Source: Phaeobacter gallaeciensis DSM 26640
GTDB taxonomy: Bacteria; Pseudomonadota; Alphaproteobacteria; Rhodobacterales; Rhodobacteraceae
Direction: 5' to 3'
Assembly: GCF_000511385.1 (NCBI RefSeq)
Contig: NC_023137.1
Coordinates: 2,053,001 to 2,117,000 of the forward strand
Length of the DNA stretch: 64,000 nucleotides
How positions within the stretch are numbered: position 1 is the first letter of the stretch; each line of letters starts with the position of its first letter. Shown in pieces: positions 32,566-40,495 of this stretch. Made by a program: the position numbers and the translations under genes. Below the pieces are notes generated by a model. It was not told the origin of the DNA. It was given only the letters and a program-made list of their open reading frames with translations, and ran no database searches.

Positions 32566-33042
32566 ATGTCCCGCGAAATTGACTATGGAAATCTGATGCA
32601 TTCGGCCATGCGTGGCCTGATCCGTTCGGTTCTGGATGGGGTTGCGGAGCACGGGCTGCCCGGCAACCACCATTTCTTCATCACCTTTGACACCTCACAC
32701 CCTGATGCGGAGCTAGCCGACTGGCTTTCGGACCGTTACCCTGGCGAAATGACCGTGGTCATGCAGCACTGGTTCGACAATCTGGATGTCGGCGAGGACG
32801 GGTTTGCCATCACGCTGAATTTCGGCGACGCACCTGAGCCGCTCTATATTCCTTACGACGCGATCAAGACCTTTGTAGATCCGTCTGTGGAGTTTGGCCT
32901 GCGCTTTGAATCCCCAGAGGATGACGACGAGGTTGAGGAAATGGTCGCCGAACTCGACGATGATATCGAGATTGAGGTGGAGGAAGATCCGGCGGACAAG
33001 AAACCCGCTGACGTCGTCTCTCTCGACAGTTTCCGCAAGTAA
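32566..33042 (+). CDS. sspB: ClpXP adaptor SspB (alphaproteobacterial type)
   Basis: SspB captures ssrA-tagged peptides and hands them to ClpXP. The 158-residue protein has the SspB substrate-binding fold (HHFFITFDTSHPDAELADWL, GEMTVVMQHWFDNL, FAITLNFGDAPEPLYIPYDAI) followed by an acidic flexible linker and a C-terminal VVSLDSFRK tail, where SspB carries its ClpX-docking residues. The partner tag is encoded by the tmRNA at 1262-1595 in this window. A hairpin terminator follows. Confidence 0.92.
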   Translation: MSREIDYGNLMHSAMRGLIRSVLDGVAEHGLPGNHHFFITFDTSHPDAELADWLSDRYPGEMTVVMQHWFDNLDVGEDGFAITLNFGDAPEPLYIPYDAIKTFVDPSVEFGLRFESPEDDDEVEEMVAELDDDIEIEVEEDPADKKPADVVSLDSFRK

Positions 33043-33083
33043 CAGAATGTCCAGCTTGGCTGGGTGGGTGCCCACTCAGACAG

Positions 33084-33114
33084 ATGCGCTGCATAGCCTA
33101 TGCGGCGCATTTTT
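33084..33114 (+). terminator. Rho-independent terminator of sspB
   Basis: A 12-bp stem (33084-33095 with 33099-33110, one U-G pair) is followed by a run of five to six T, 42 bp after the sspB stop. Confidence 0.85.
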
Positions 33115-33194
33115 ACATCTGGGGTGATGGCAAGATGAGGTTCACCCCTTAATGCGCTGTTAATAAGCATATTTACAGGCTTCAGACCACGGCA

Positions 33195-33836
33195 TTAACG
33201 GCGCTCAAGAAAGGTCTTCAACTCCTTGCGCGGGAAACCGTTGCGATGCGAGGAATAAACAAGATCCAATCCGCCCTCCGCCAATGTGCGATCATACTGC
33301 TGCATCTCGTAGTCGCCATTGGGGCCGATAAACATCGAAAACACCGTCAGCGTGTCCCCGATAATCCGGCCCCAGACGTAAGGCTCCCCCTTCATCGGGT
33401 CGAGCTGCACAGTATGCCCGAAGACATTGCGCTTCATCGCGGCGGCAAAGATATCAGCCCGTTCGGTTGGCTGGAATTCTACATTGTAAGATTTGGTTTT
33501 GCGGCGACCGTCCTTTTTCAGCGAGGTCGTGGTCCATTGAACAAAAAACCCGTCATCACTGTTGGCGAGGGGACCGATCCGAACGGTCGCATCACGCTGT
33601 TCCTTGCTACCATCGGGATTAGGCACCTCTAACGAACCCTGATAGCGCCCGAAGAACGGGCGCACATCGGCCGCAATCGCCTGCCCCGCCAGCGTCATGA
33701 TCATCAACAGCGTTAGAAAACCCGCCTGGACCTGCCACTGTAGCCGCGCCAGAGACAGCACCCTGCCCCGCGCAGGACGCCGATGCCTGCCCTTGGTCGC
33801 GGCCTGCTGTGGCGGTTTGGCTTGATATGTCAGCAC
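33195..33836 (-). CDS. Exported protein of unknown function
   Basis: The 213-residue product has a long basic N-terminus and a hydrophobic FLTLLMIMTLAGQAIAA segment, giving a signal peptide with cleavage near residue 56. The mature ~155-residue part begins DVRPFFGRYQGSLEV and contains FFVQWTTTSL, GEPYVWGRIIGDTLTVFSMFI and YDRTLAEGGLDLVYSS, suggesting a small lipocalin- or beta-barrel-like periplasmic protein. I do not recognise a named family. The N-terminus may be over-long; internal Met codons at about 44 or 46 could be the start. It lies convergent with sspB and divergent from fumC. Confidence 0.7.
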   Translation of the reverse strand: MLTYQAKPPQQAATKGRHRRPARGRVLSLARLQWQVQAGFLTLLMIMTLAGQAIAADVRPFFGRYQGSLEVPNPDGSKEQRDATVRIGPLANSDDGFFVQWTTTSLKKDGRRKTKSYNVEFQPTERADIFAAAMKRNVFGHTVQLDPMKGEPYVWGRIIGDTLTVFSMFIGPNGDYEMQQYDRTLAEGGLDLVYSSHRNGFPRKELKTFLERR

Positions 33837-34051
33837 GGGCAGATCCTTTGGATTGTTGTCTGTCGCGGGTGTATCTGCGCTTAATCTAGCGGTCTTCTGA
33901 TCTCGTGCAATAACTCATCCTGCAATGGCCCCTATACCTTGGGTTCGGAATGGCTATGCTGCGCGAAACTGCGCAATTGCCTCGTGGCCCGGACCGGGGT
34001 AGACGGCATACCGACGCATACATTTAGTCATCATCAGACGGAGAGAGACTT

Positions 34052-35446
34052 ATGTCCGATACCCGCACCGAAACCGACAGCTTCGGTCCGCTTGAGGTCC
34101 CCGCCAACAAATACTGGGGCGCCCAGACCCAGCGGTCGATCATGAACTTCCCAATTGGCTGGGAAAAACAGCCCGTCGCCATCGTGCGTGCGCTCGGCGT
34201 GATCAAACAGGCCTGCGCCATGGCCAACAAGGCGTCGGGCAAGCTGGACGCCAAGATCGCGGATGCAGTCATCGCAGCGGCGGGCGAGGTGATCGAGGGC
34301 AAGTTCGACGACAACTTCCCGCTGGTGGTGTGGCAGACCGGCTCCGGCACCCAGTCCAACATGAACTCCAACGAAGTGATCGCCAACCGCGCGATTGAGA
34401 TTCTCGGCGGCGTGATCGGCTCCAAGGATCCGGTGCATCCGAATGATCACTGCAACATGGGCCAGTCTTCCAACGACACCTTCCCGACCGCGATGCATAT
34501 CGCCACCGCCATGTCCGTGCGCGACGTGCTGGTGCCGGGCCTGACCAAACTGGCCGAAGGGCTGGAAGCCAAAGCCGAGGCCTTCAAGGACATCATCAAG
34601 ATTGGCCGCACCCATACCCAAGACGCCACCCCGCTGACACTGGGACAGGAGTTCGGCGGCTACGCCCATCAGATCCGTCAGGGCCTGGCGCGGGTCGAGG
34701 CGGCGATGCCCGGTATCTATGAGCTGGCACAGGGTGGCACCGCTGTTGGCACCGGCCTTAATACCCAAAAAGGCTGGGGTGAAGAAGTCGCAGCCAATAT
34801 GGCCGAAATCACCGGCCTGCCCTTTGTCACCGCGCCGAACAAGTTCGAAGCGCTGGCGGCACATGACGCCATGGTGTTCCTGTCCGGTGCGCTCGCGACT
34901 ATTGCGGGCAGCTGCTACAAGATCGCCAATGACATCCGCTTCCTCGGTTCCGGGCCTCGTTCCGGTCTGGGTGAGCTGATCCTGCCGGAGAACGAGCCGG
35001 GCTCCTCCATCATGCCGGGCAAGGTGAACCCGACACAGGCAGAGGCGCTGACCCAGGTCGCGGCTCACGTCATGGGCAATGACGCAGCGATCAAATTTGC
35101 AGGCTCGCAGGGGCATTTTGAGTTGAACGTCTACAACCCGATGATGTCCTACAACCTGCTTCAGTCGATCCAGCTCTTGGGTGATGCGGCGGACAGCTTC
35201 ACCGAGCGGATGCTGAACGGCATTGAGGCCAATGAGCCGCGCATCGACAAGCTGATGAAAGAGTCGCTGATGCTGGTCACCGCGCTGGCCCCCACAATCG
35301 GCTATGACAATGCCACCAAGGTTGCCAAAACCGCGCATAAGAACGGCACCACGCTGAAGGAAGAGGCCATCGCGCTTGGCTTCGTGGATGAGGCGACGTT
35401 TGACGCCGTTGTCCGCCCTGAGCAGATGATCGGCCCGAAAGACTGA
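34052..35446 (+). CDS. fumC: Fumarate hydratase, class II
   Basis: FumC interconverts fumarate and malate in the TCA cycle. The 464-residue sequence has the class II/aspartase superfamily blocks: [43 protein letters not shown] with the catalytic His, and the signature [21 protein letters not shown] precedes the ATG. The next gene begins at the stop codon (shared A/G bases), so fumC, the DUF4169 gene and the ribbon-helix-helix gene form an operon. This is the oxygen-stable, iron-free enzyme. Confidence 0.98.
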   Translation: MSDTRTETDSFGPLEVPANKYWGAQTQRSIMNFPIGWEKQPVAIVRALGVIKQACAMANKASGKLDAKIADAVIAAAGEVIEGKFDDNFPLVVWQTGSGTQSNMNSNEVIANRAIEILGGVIGSKDPVHPNDHCNMGQSSNDTFPTAMHIATAMSVRDVLVPGLTKLAEGLEAKAEAFKDIIKIGRTHTQDATPLTLGQEFGGYAHQIRQGLARVEAAMPGIYELAQGGTAVGTGLNTQKGWGEEVAANMAEITGLPFVTAPNKFEALAAHDAMVFLSGALATIAGSCYKIANDIRFLGSGPRSGLGELILPENEPGSSIMPGKVNPTQAEALTQVAAHVMGNDAAIKFAGSQGHFELNVYNPMMSYNLLQSIQLLGDAADSFTERMLNGIEANEPRIDKLMKESLMLVTALAPTIGYDNATKVAKTAHKNGTTLKEEAIALGFVDEATFDAVVRPEQMIGPKD

Positions 35447-35652
35447 TGGCTGGTTCCGGTTCAGGCCCGGTTAATCTGAACCGGTATCGCAAGGAAAAGG
35501 CGCGGGCCGAGAAAAAGGCCCGCGCTGACCAGAATGCCGTGACCTATGGCCGGACCAAGGCTGAAAAGGATCTGGACAAAGCCCGTAACGCGCAAGACGT
35601 CCGGCGACTGGATGGCACGAAGCGCGACGATCCCAAGACCGAAGATGACTAA
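35446..35652 (+). CDS. DUF4169 family small protein
   Basis: The 68-residue, very basic and charged protein begins with NLNRYRKEKARAEKKARADQ and ends in an acidic tail; this is the DUF4169 pattern found beside fumC in Rhodobacteraceae. It is probably one long helix with a disordered end. Its start overlaps the fumC stop (TGATGG context) and its end overlaps the next gene by 8 bp. Function unknown; nucleic-acid binding is possible from the charge alone. Confidence 0.85.
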   Translation: MAGSGSGPVNLNRYRKEKARAEKKARADQNAVTYGRTKAEKDLDKARNAQDVRRLDGTKRDDPKTEDD

Positions 35653-35863
35653 TCGCCCCCGAAAACACTCGCTGACTTTGCGCGGTCATCGGACCTCGGT
35701 CTCGCTGGAGGATGAGTTCTGGGAGGCCTTCCGTGAGATTGCGGCTGAAGACGGGCGCGCCATCAATGATCTGGCCGCCGAAATTGACGAGACCAGAGGC
35801 GTGGACTGCGGTTTGGCCTCAGCCATTCGTCTGCATGTTCTGCGACACTTAAAGTCACGTTAA
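35645..35863 (+). CDS. Ribbon-helix-helix domain protein
   Basis: The 72-residue protein (ATG at 35645, overlapping the upstream gene by 8 bp) has the pattern KHSLTLRGHRTSVSLEDEFWEAFREIA...INDLAAEID: one beta strand followed by two helices, as in the ribbon-helix-helix family PF13467 common in alphaproteobacteria. Related proteins bind DNA as dimers through the strand. It is the third gene of the fumC operon. The target is unknown and autoregulation is possible. Confidence 0.85.
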   Translation: MTNRPRKHSLTLRGHRTSVSLEDEFWEAFREIAAEDGRAINDLAAEIDETRGVDCGLASAIRLHVLRHLKSR

Positions 35864-36003
35864 CCAAGTTTGGCATCTTAGAGAGATGCCGGTCCCTGCC
35901 CCCTCACCGCTGATGCCAGGTTGCTGCAATTGTTTCAGTCACAAGCAGCTGCAAGGGACAGCGTTGTGCGTCGTAAATAGCGGAACATTGAACGGCTGCT
36001 GGG

Positions 36004-37437
36004 TTAGCGCGGGATGAGCTGCAACCAGATCCCGTTTTTTGACCGAACTGTCAGATGGGCGACCGGGATTGGCTGTTGGTCTGCAACAGGCTCCACACGA
36101 AACCGCTCCAGGATCATCGACAGGATCAGCGGTCCCTCAATCATTGCAAAGCCAGCACCGGTACAGACACGTGGCCCGGCCGAGAACGGAATATAGGCCT
36201 CGCGCTGGCAGGTCTTGCCGTTCTCCGTCTGCCACCGCCCCGGATCAAACCCGTCCGGGTTCTCCCAAAGCCGTTCGTGACGGTGCAGGTGCCACGGACT
36301 CAGCACCACCTGCGCGCCCTTCGGAACAGCCCGGCCGCGAAACTGCTGTGGGCAGCTGGCCTCGCGGACCATCATCGGCACCGGCGGGTAAAGGCGCAGC
36401 GCTTCGCGGAAGACATCGCGGCTGATCCGCAACCTGCCCGCCGCGGCGAACTGGTCGAGCGACAGCGCCGCCGCCTCCGCTGCGATTTTTTCCTGCCAGT
36501 CGGGGGCCAAAGCCACCAGATAGAGCGCCCAGGCGAGTGCAGACGCGCTGGTCTCATGCCCGGCCAGAAAGAAGATCGCCACCTGATCAACCATCTCATC
36601 CGTCGTGAACAGCTCACCGGTTTCGGGATCTTGCATGGTCATGACCTTCGTGGCGAGATCATCCGGTGCATGACCAGCGTCGATGGCCGCCATCCGCTGC
36701 TCTGTGAGACCCTTGATCAGCCCCCGGATCCGGGCCGCATTTCGCCGCGTGGCGGGTCGGTGGAAGCGGGGCAGCCAGCGTGGCAGCGGCACAAAGGCCG
36801 CGAGATTGAGAATAGGCTGGCCCTGCTGATAGGCACGAAACCGGTGAAACACCTCTTGTGCTGTTTCGTGATCAATCGGGATTGAGAACAGCGTGCGAAA
36901 GATCACGTCCGCCGCAGCGTGGGAGGTTTCCGCTTCAATCTCAATGGGGCGGTCCGGTTGCTGCTCCAATTGAGTCGATAGCCGTGCCACAGCCGCCTCC
37001 GCAGCGGCATACATTGCCGGATAGATCTGTCGCAGCCGGCCTCCTTCAAACGCGGGGTCGATGATCCGGCGCTGCCGTTTCCAGACCTCACCATTGGTGA
37101 GAAAGACCGAATTCCCAAGCAGCGGGCGCAGCCCCTCACCAATGCGGTTCGATTTCGGAAACAGCTCCGGGCGGTCCTTTAGCACTGTGCGCACCAGATC
37201 CGGTTGATTGACCAGAAAAGACCGAAAGAAGGGTGTGCGAAACTCTGCCATCCAGGCACGATAAAGCTTGGCCGGCTGCGCCGAGAGAAGATCCGCGCGA
37301 AACAACCTCAGATAACGCCAGAGCGAGACCTTGGCGGCGCGGGAGGCAGGTTTTGGCGGTATGACCGGAGTTCCCTCAGCAGGCGTGACAGGCACGCTGT
37401 CAGGCGGACGTTTGGGGTGCGGCAGATCTGTCATCAT
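36004..37437 (-). CDS. Cytochrome P450 (canonical)
   Basis: The 477-residue P450 has an intact I-helix (FFLAGHETSASALAW), K-helix E-x-x-R (REALRLYPPVP), PERF-like DGFDPGRW and heme loop FSAGPRVCTGAGFAM with the Cys ligand. Its layout resembles the CYP4-like/fatty-acid hydroxylase branch rather than the degenerate P450 at 10102. It likely oxidises a hydrophobic substrate using separate redox partners, which are not encoded nearby. Its ATG overlaps the stop of the membrane hydrolase gene at 37434 by 4 bp, so the two are coupled. Substrate unknown. Confidence 0.93.
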   Translation of the reverse strand: MMTDLPHPKRPPDSVPVTPAEGTPVIPPKPASRAAKVSLWRYLRLFRADLLSAQPAKLYRAWMAEFRTPFFRSFLVNQPDLVRTVLKDRPELFPKSNRIGEGLRPLLGNSVFLTNGEVWKRQRRIIDPAFEGGRLRQIYPAMYAAAEAAVARLSTQLEQQPDRPIEIEAETSHAAADVIFRTLFSIPIDHETAQEVFHRFRAYQQGQPILNLAAFVPLPRWLPRFHRPATRRNAARIRGLIKGLTEQRMAAIDAGHAPDDLATKVMTMQDPETGELFTTDEMVDQVAIFFLAGHETSASALAWALYLVALAPDWQEKIAAEAAALSLDQFAAAGRLRISRDVFREALRLYPPVPMMVREASCPQQFRGRAVPKGAQVVLSPWHLHRHERLWENPDGFDPGRWQTENGKTCQREAYIPFSAGPRVCTGAGFAMIEGPLILSMILERFRVEPVADQQPIPVAHLTVRSKNGIWLQLIPR

Positions 37438-38768
37438 CCACCAACCGAGGTATATTTAGACGCGGTCACATCAATGCGCGAGCGCGACGGATTGCGGGTG
37501 CGATAGCGGCTTTCCAATGTGCGTGGACCTGCCGTGATCTGAAAATAGTCATAGTCTCCCGGCTGATCAAAGGCGCAGAGATACTGGAAATGCAGCCGGA
37601 AGAAGCGCCAGCGCAGCGCCGCCCATCGTGCCGGGCTGAGGGTCTGGGTAAAGGCCGCCGAGACGACCAGCGGCCAGCGTTTCTGCGGTGGGGACACCCC
37701 CGTGACCGCGACCGGATCACACAGTGCAAAGGCGCAGCCATCCCCCGGTGCGGTGACATCGACCCAACAAAGATCTCCCCGCCCGGAGAGGTCGCGCAGA
37801 TCACGGCGCAGGCGATGCGCCTCAGGCAGGAAGGAAACCATCGGCACCACCTGCCCCAGGCTCAAAAAACCCAGCACCGCATGGCGCGCCGCCAGCCCGC
37901 TGCGCTGCACGTCAGCCAGAACGCTGACACCGACATGCGCCCCGGAAGAATGGCCGACCACTAGCACCTCATCATAGTTTGGATCGCTGAGCGCCACAGC
38001 GATTTCCCCTGCGAACTGCGCGATGCGTTCTTCCAGTTCTGGCGCGTAGGCGCCGCGCAACGCCGCCGAATGGGCGTAGTCATGCATCAAGTAGTAGGCA
38101 AACAAGCGCCCGTCCTGACGCCGAAACCAGCGCATCAGAGCCGCAGCTGCGACCAAGCCAGCGGCCCAGAACACCAGTGTTGCGAGCGCGGCTCCCCAGC
38201 TAGAAGTCAAGCCAAGCCGGGCAAAACCTCCCTGCCCCAGACGTGCAATGACCAGCGCCACGATGAAAGCCAGCATCGCCTGCAGCAACAGCATCCCCAC
38301 AGGGTACAGGGCGGCAATGACCGGCCCCTTGCGCAGCCACATCAGCCGTCGCAGCGTTCCGGTGGAGATATAGATCCAGGCGGTGCGAAGCATCTGCCAA
38401 TAGGTCTCGGCAATGGATGGATCCATACTGTCCTGAACGATGTCGGACCAGACCAGCACTTCAATATCGGTGTTGATCTCCTGCCCCTCAATCTCTGCGC
38501 GGACCTGCCAGCCAAAACCGCCTGCACCGTCGGTCCCGGTGGCGGTGGCGGTCTGGGGACGCGGCACCAGTGACAGCTGATAGCCAGAAATCTCGGCCTG
38601 TGCTGCGCCCTCACTGCGATACAGCTCTCGGTAGCGGCGCGGCGGCATGGGGTCGTAGCCGGGGATATAGAAGACCTTGCGACGACGCACCGGCGGATCC
38701 TGCGGCGCGGCGTCCGGATCCGGGTGCAGCCTTCTGGCTGCAGGTGTGTGATTGGTCTGCTCTTGCAC
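37434..38768 (-). CDS. Membrane-associated alpha/beta-hydrolase-like protein
   Basis: The 444-residue protein starts with a Pro/Arg-rich region and VFYIPGYDPMPPRRYRELYR, has two hydrophobic segments around residues 150-215 (ALYPVGMLLLQAMLAFIVAL and the stretch ending FWAAGLVAAAALMRWF), then an alpha/beta-hydrolase region with VLVVGHSSGAHVGVSVLADV containing the nucleophile elbow G-H-S-S-G. The N-terminal YIPGYD could be the oxyanion strand, with the membrane part inserted. It probably hydrolyses a lipid or ester at the inner membrane. It is coupled to the downstream P450. Confidence 0.75.
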   Translation of the reverse strand: MQEQTNHTPAARRLHPDPDAAPQDPPVRRRKVFYIPGYDPMPPRRYRELYRSEGAAQAEISGYQLSLVPRPQTATATGTDGAGGFGWQVRAEIEGQEINTDIEVLVWSDIVQDSMDPSIAETYWQMLRTAWIYISTGTLRRLMWLRKGPVIAALYPVGMLLLQAMLAFIVALVIARLGQGGFARLGLTSSWGAALATLVFWAAGLVAAAALMRWFRRQDGRLFAYYLMHDYAHSAALRGAYAPELEERIAQFAGEIAVALSDPNYDEVLVVGHSSGAHVGVSVLADVQRSGLAARHAVLGFLSLGQVVPMVSFLPEAHRLRRDLRDLSGRGDLCWVDVTAPGDGCAFALCDPVAVTGVSPPQKRWPLVVSAAFTQTLSPARWAALRWRFFRLHFQYLCAFDQPGDYDYFQITAGPRTLESRYRTRNPSRSRIDVTASKYTSVGG

Positions 38769-38832
38769 GGATTACGCGGTCCGATTTGCCTGTTGTTCTC
38801 TGCTCAGCTTAGCCGCGCTGCACCAAAAGCGT

Positions 38833-38864
38833 AAGCCCCGCCGGTGATTTGCCGAGCGGGGCTT
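38833..38864 (-). terminator. Hairpin terminator after ccdA
   Basis: A perfect 9-bp stem (38833-38841 with 38856-38864) lies 36 bp after the ccdA stop. On the minus strand it is followed by a T-containing but interrupted tract; on the plus strand TTTT follows, so it could act in both directions. Confidence 0.6.
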
Positions 38865-38899
38865 TTGATCCGTGCAAAAGCCGCAGTAGGTCGCGCGGA

Positions 38900-39658
38900 T
38901 CAGCCGAGGGTCGCCAGCGCCGGGAAGGTTTCCAACAGCCAGAAAGAGAACTCAGAGAACAGGCCAGTGACAAGCATCACACCGACAAAGATCAGCAGCC
39001 CGCCCATGAATTTTTCGATCACACCCATGTAAGGTTTGATCCGGTTCATCAGCACCATGGAGCGGGTGAGGAAGATCGCGGCCAAGAGAAACGGTACCCC
39101 CAGCCCCAACGCGTAGATCCCCAGCAGTAAGGTGCCCCGCGCTACCGAGGCTTCGGTTGCGGCCAACGACAAGATTGCGCCGAGTTGAGGGCCGATGCAG
39201 GGGGTCCAGCCGAAGGCAAAGGCCAGGCCAAGAATATAGGCGCCAACCGCCGAGCCGCCGGATTGATCGGTTTCCATCCGCGCCTCACGGTCAAGCAACG
39301 GAATACGAAACACGGAAAGGAAATGCAGTCCGAAGATAATCACCACAACGCCGGAGACCTGTGCAAAAAGTTCCTGATTCTGCAGCACAAACGCGCCAAA
39401 GGCCGAAGCGGTAAAGCCCAGCAGCAGAAACACCGTAGACAGCCCCATGATGAAGAAGAGCGCGGCCACAATTGCCTTCCGCCTGGCCTGCGCCGTGCCT
39501 TGGATCTCTCCAATGGATACGCCGCTCATATAGGCCAGATAGGGCGGCACGATGGGCAGCACACAGGGCGACAGAAAACTGACCAATCCAGCCGTCAGCG
39601 CCACCAGCATGGCAGGGATCAGCCCTGCGTCGATGATTTCAATTCCAAACATGCCCAA
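38900..39658 (-). CDS. ccdA: Cytochrome c biogenesis protein CcdA (DsbD-like membrane reductase)
   Basis: CcdA carries reducing power across the inner membrane for cytochrome c maturation and related thiol reduction. The 252-residue protein has six hydrophobic segments and the two conserved redox cysteines in LSPCVLPIVPPYLAYMSG and WTPCIGPQLGAILSLA, each followed by Pro. Length and motifs are typical. The ATG at 39652 (third codon) is an equally good start. It is divergent from tusA by under 100 bp. Confidence 0.95.
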   Translation of the reverse strand: MGMFGIEIIDAGLIPAMLVALTAGLVSFLSPCVLPIVPPYLAYMSGVSIGEIQGTAQARRKAIVAALFFIMGLSTVFLLLGFTASAFGAFVLQNQELFAQVSGVVVIIFGLHFLSVFRIPLLDREARMETDQSGGSAVGAYILGLAFAFGWTPCIGPQLGAILSLAATEASVARGTLLLGIYALGLGVPFLLAAIFLTRSMVLMNRIKPYMGVIEKFMGGLLIFVGVMLVTGLFSEFSFWLLETFPALATLG

Positions 39659-39745
39659 CCCTTAGACCAGCCTCTGACAAAGGTCACGGGGGGAGCTGGT
39701 CACAACCTTGTGGACAGGATGAAACAACCGGATTATCTGCAAGGT

Positions 39746-39979
39746 ATGACCAATGAGAACGAGATCCTCGACGCCCTCGGGCTGCTCTGCCCTCTGCCCG
39801 TACTGAAGGCACGTAAACGTCTGAAACCATTGGCCTCTGGCAAGGTTTTGGAGGTGCATGCCGATGACCCGGCTGCGGTGGTGGACATCCCGCACTTCTG
39901 CCAGGAAGCGGGCCATGAGCTACTGGAAATCCGCGACAATCCGCAGCATCAGATCTATCTGATCCGCAAGGGTGGCTGA
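39746..39979 (+). CDS. tusA: Sulfurtransferase TusA
   Basis: TusA carries persulfide sulfur for tRNA thiolation, molybdenum cofactor and related pathways. The 77-residue sequence has the family hallmark LDALGLLCPLPVLKARKRL with the active cysteine in C-P-x-P, and the typical end GHELLEIRDNPQHQIYLIRKG. I place the start at the ATG at 39746, giving family length; the ATG at 39719 would add nine residues. It is divergent from ccdA and convergent with the DUF4440 gene, two bp apart. Confidence 0.93.
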   Translation: MTNENEILDALGLLCPLPVLKARKRLKPLASGKVLEVHADDPAAVVDIPHFCQEAGHELLEIRDNPQHQIYLIRKGG

Positions 39980-39981
39980 GA

Positions 39982-40419
39982 TCAGGGGAGCGGATTTTCC
40001 ACCCCTTCTGGCAGGGCTTCGGTGTCCTGACTGAAGATATTGATCCAGCCGCCATCCTGACGCTGCCAAATCGAACTGACATACATTGCAGCGCCTTCAA
40101 CCTCTCCCTCTGCCTGCCCCTCTGCCTGCCCCGGACGGGTGTAGCTGGCGCGGTACGCCAGCAGCGCTGTTTCGGGTCCAAGCGGTAGAACGCGCGCATC
40201 CTCGATGCTGAACTCTGCCACCGTTGGTCCCTGTGACAGCTGATCGGTATGTTCGTCCCGCCCGGCAAAGCCGCTTGGATAGACGCCCAGAAACTGCGGA
40301 TGCAATGCCGCGCGGTCCGCTGCCACATCCCCCTGTTGCAATGCAGTCCAGACAGCGGTTTCAGCTGCCAGCAACTCTTGCAACAGCATCTCCGACTGAG
40401 AGGTGTTTTCAGTTTGCAT
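39982..40419 (-). CDS. DUF4440/SnoaL-like NTF2-fold protein
   Basis: The 145-residue protein matches the DUF4440 branch of NTF2-like folds: ETAVWTALQQGDVAADRAALHPQFLGVYPSGFAG at the start, LGPETALLAYRASY in the middle and SSIWQRQDGGWINIFSQDT at the end. An internal GQAEGQAEGEVEG run reflects a small repeat expansion in a loop. It is not closely similar to the two SnoaL-like proteins at 762 and 30545. Function unknown; such proteins are often calcium/calmodulin-kinase-association-like or steroid-isomerase-like. Confidence 0.8.
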   Translation of the reverse strand: MQTENTSQSEMLLQELLAAETAVWTALQQGDVAADRAALHPQFLGVYPSGFAGRDEHTDQLSQGPTVAEFSIEDARVLPLGPETALLAYRASYTRPGQAEGQAEGEVEGAAMYVSSIWQRQDGGWINIFSQDTEALPEGVENPLP

Positions 40420-40455
40420 CGGTCCTCACATAGCTCCCAGATGGTCCTGACATGA

Positions 40456-40482
40456 AAAAGGCGGGCCAGATGCCCGCCTTTT
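40456..40482 (-). terminator. Rho-independent terminator of rne
   Basis: An 11-bp perfect stem (40456-40466 with 40472-40482), loop of five and a U-run on the minus strand, directly after the rne stop at 40496. Confidence 0.9.
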
Positions 40483-40495
40483 CATTCTTTTGCAA

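Noticed and set aside
34034..35338. 434-codon frame opposite fumC
   Set aside because: Antisense shadow of fumC, which is unambiguous.
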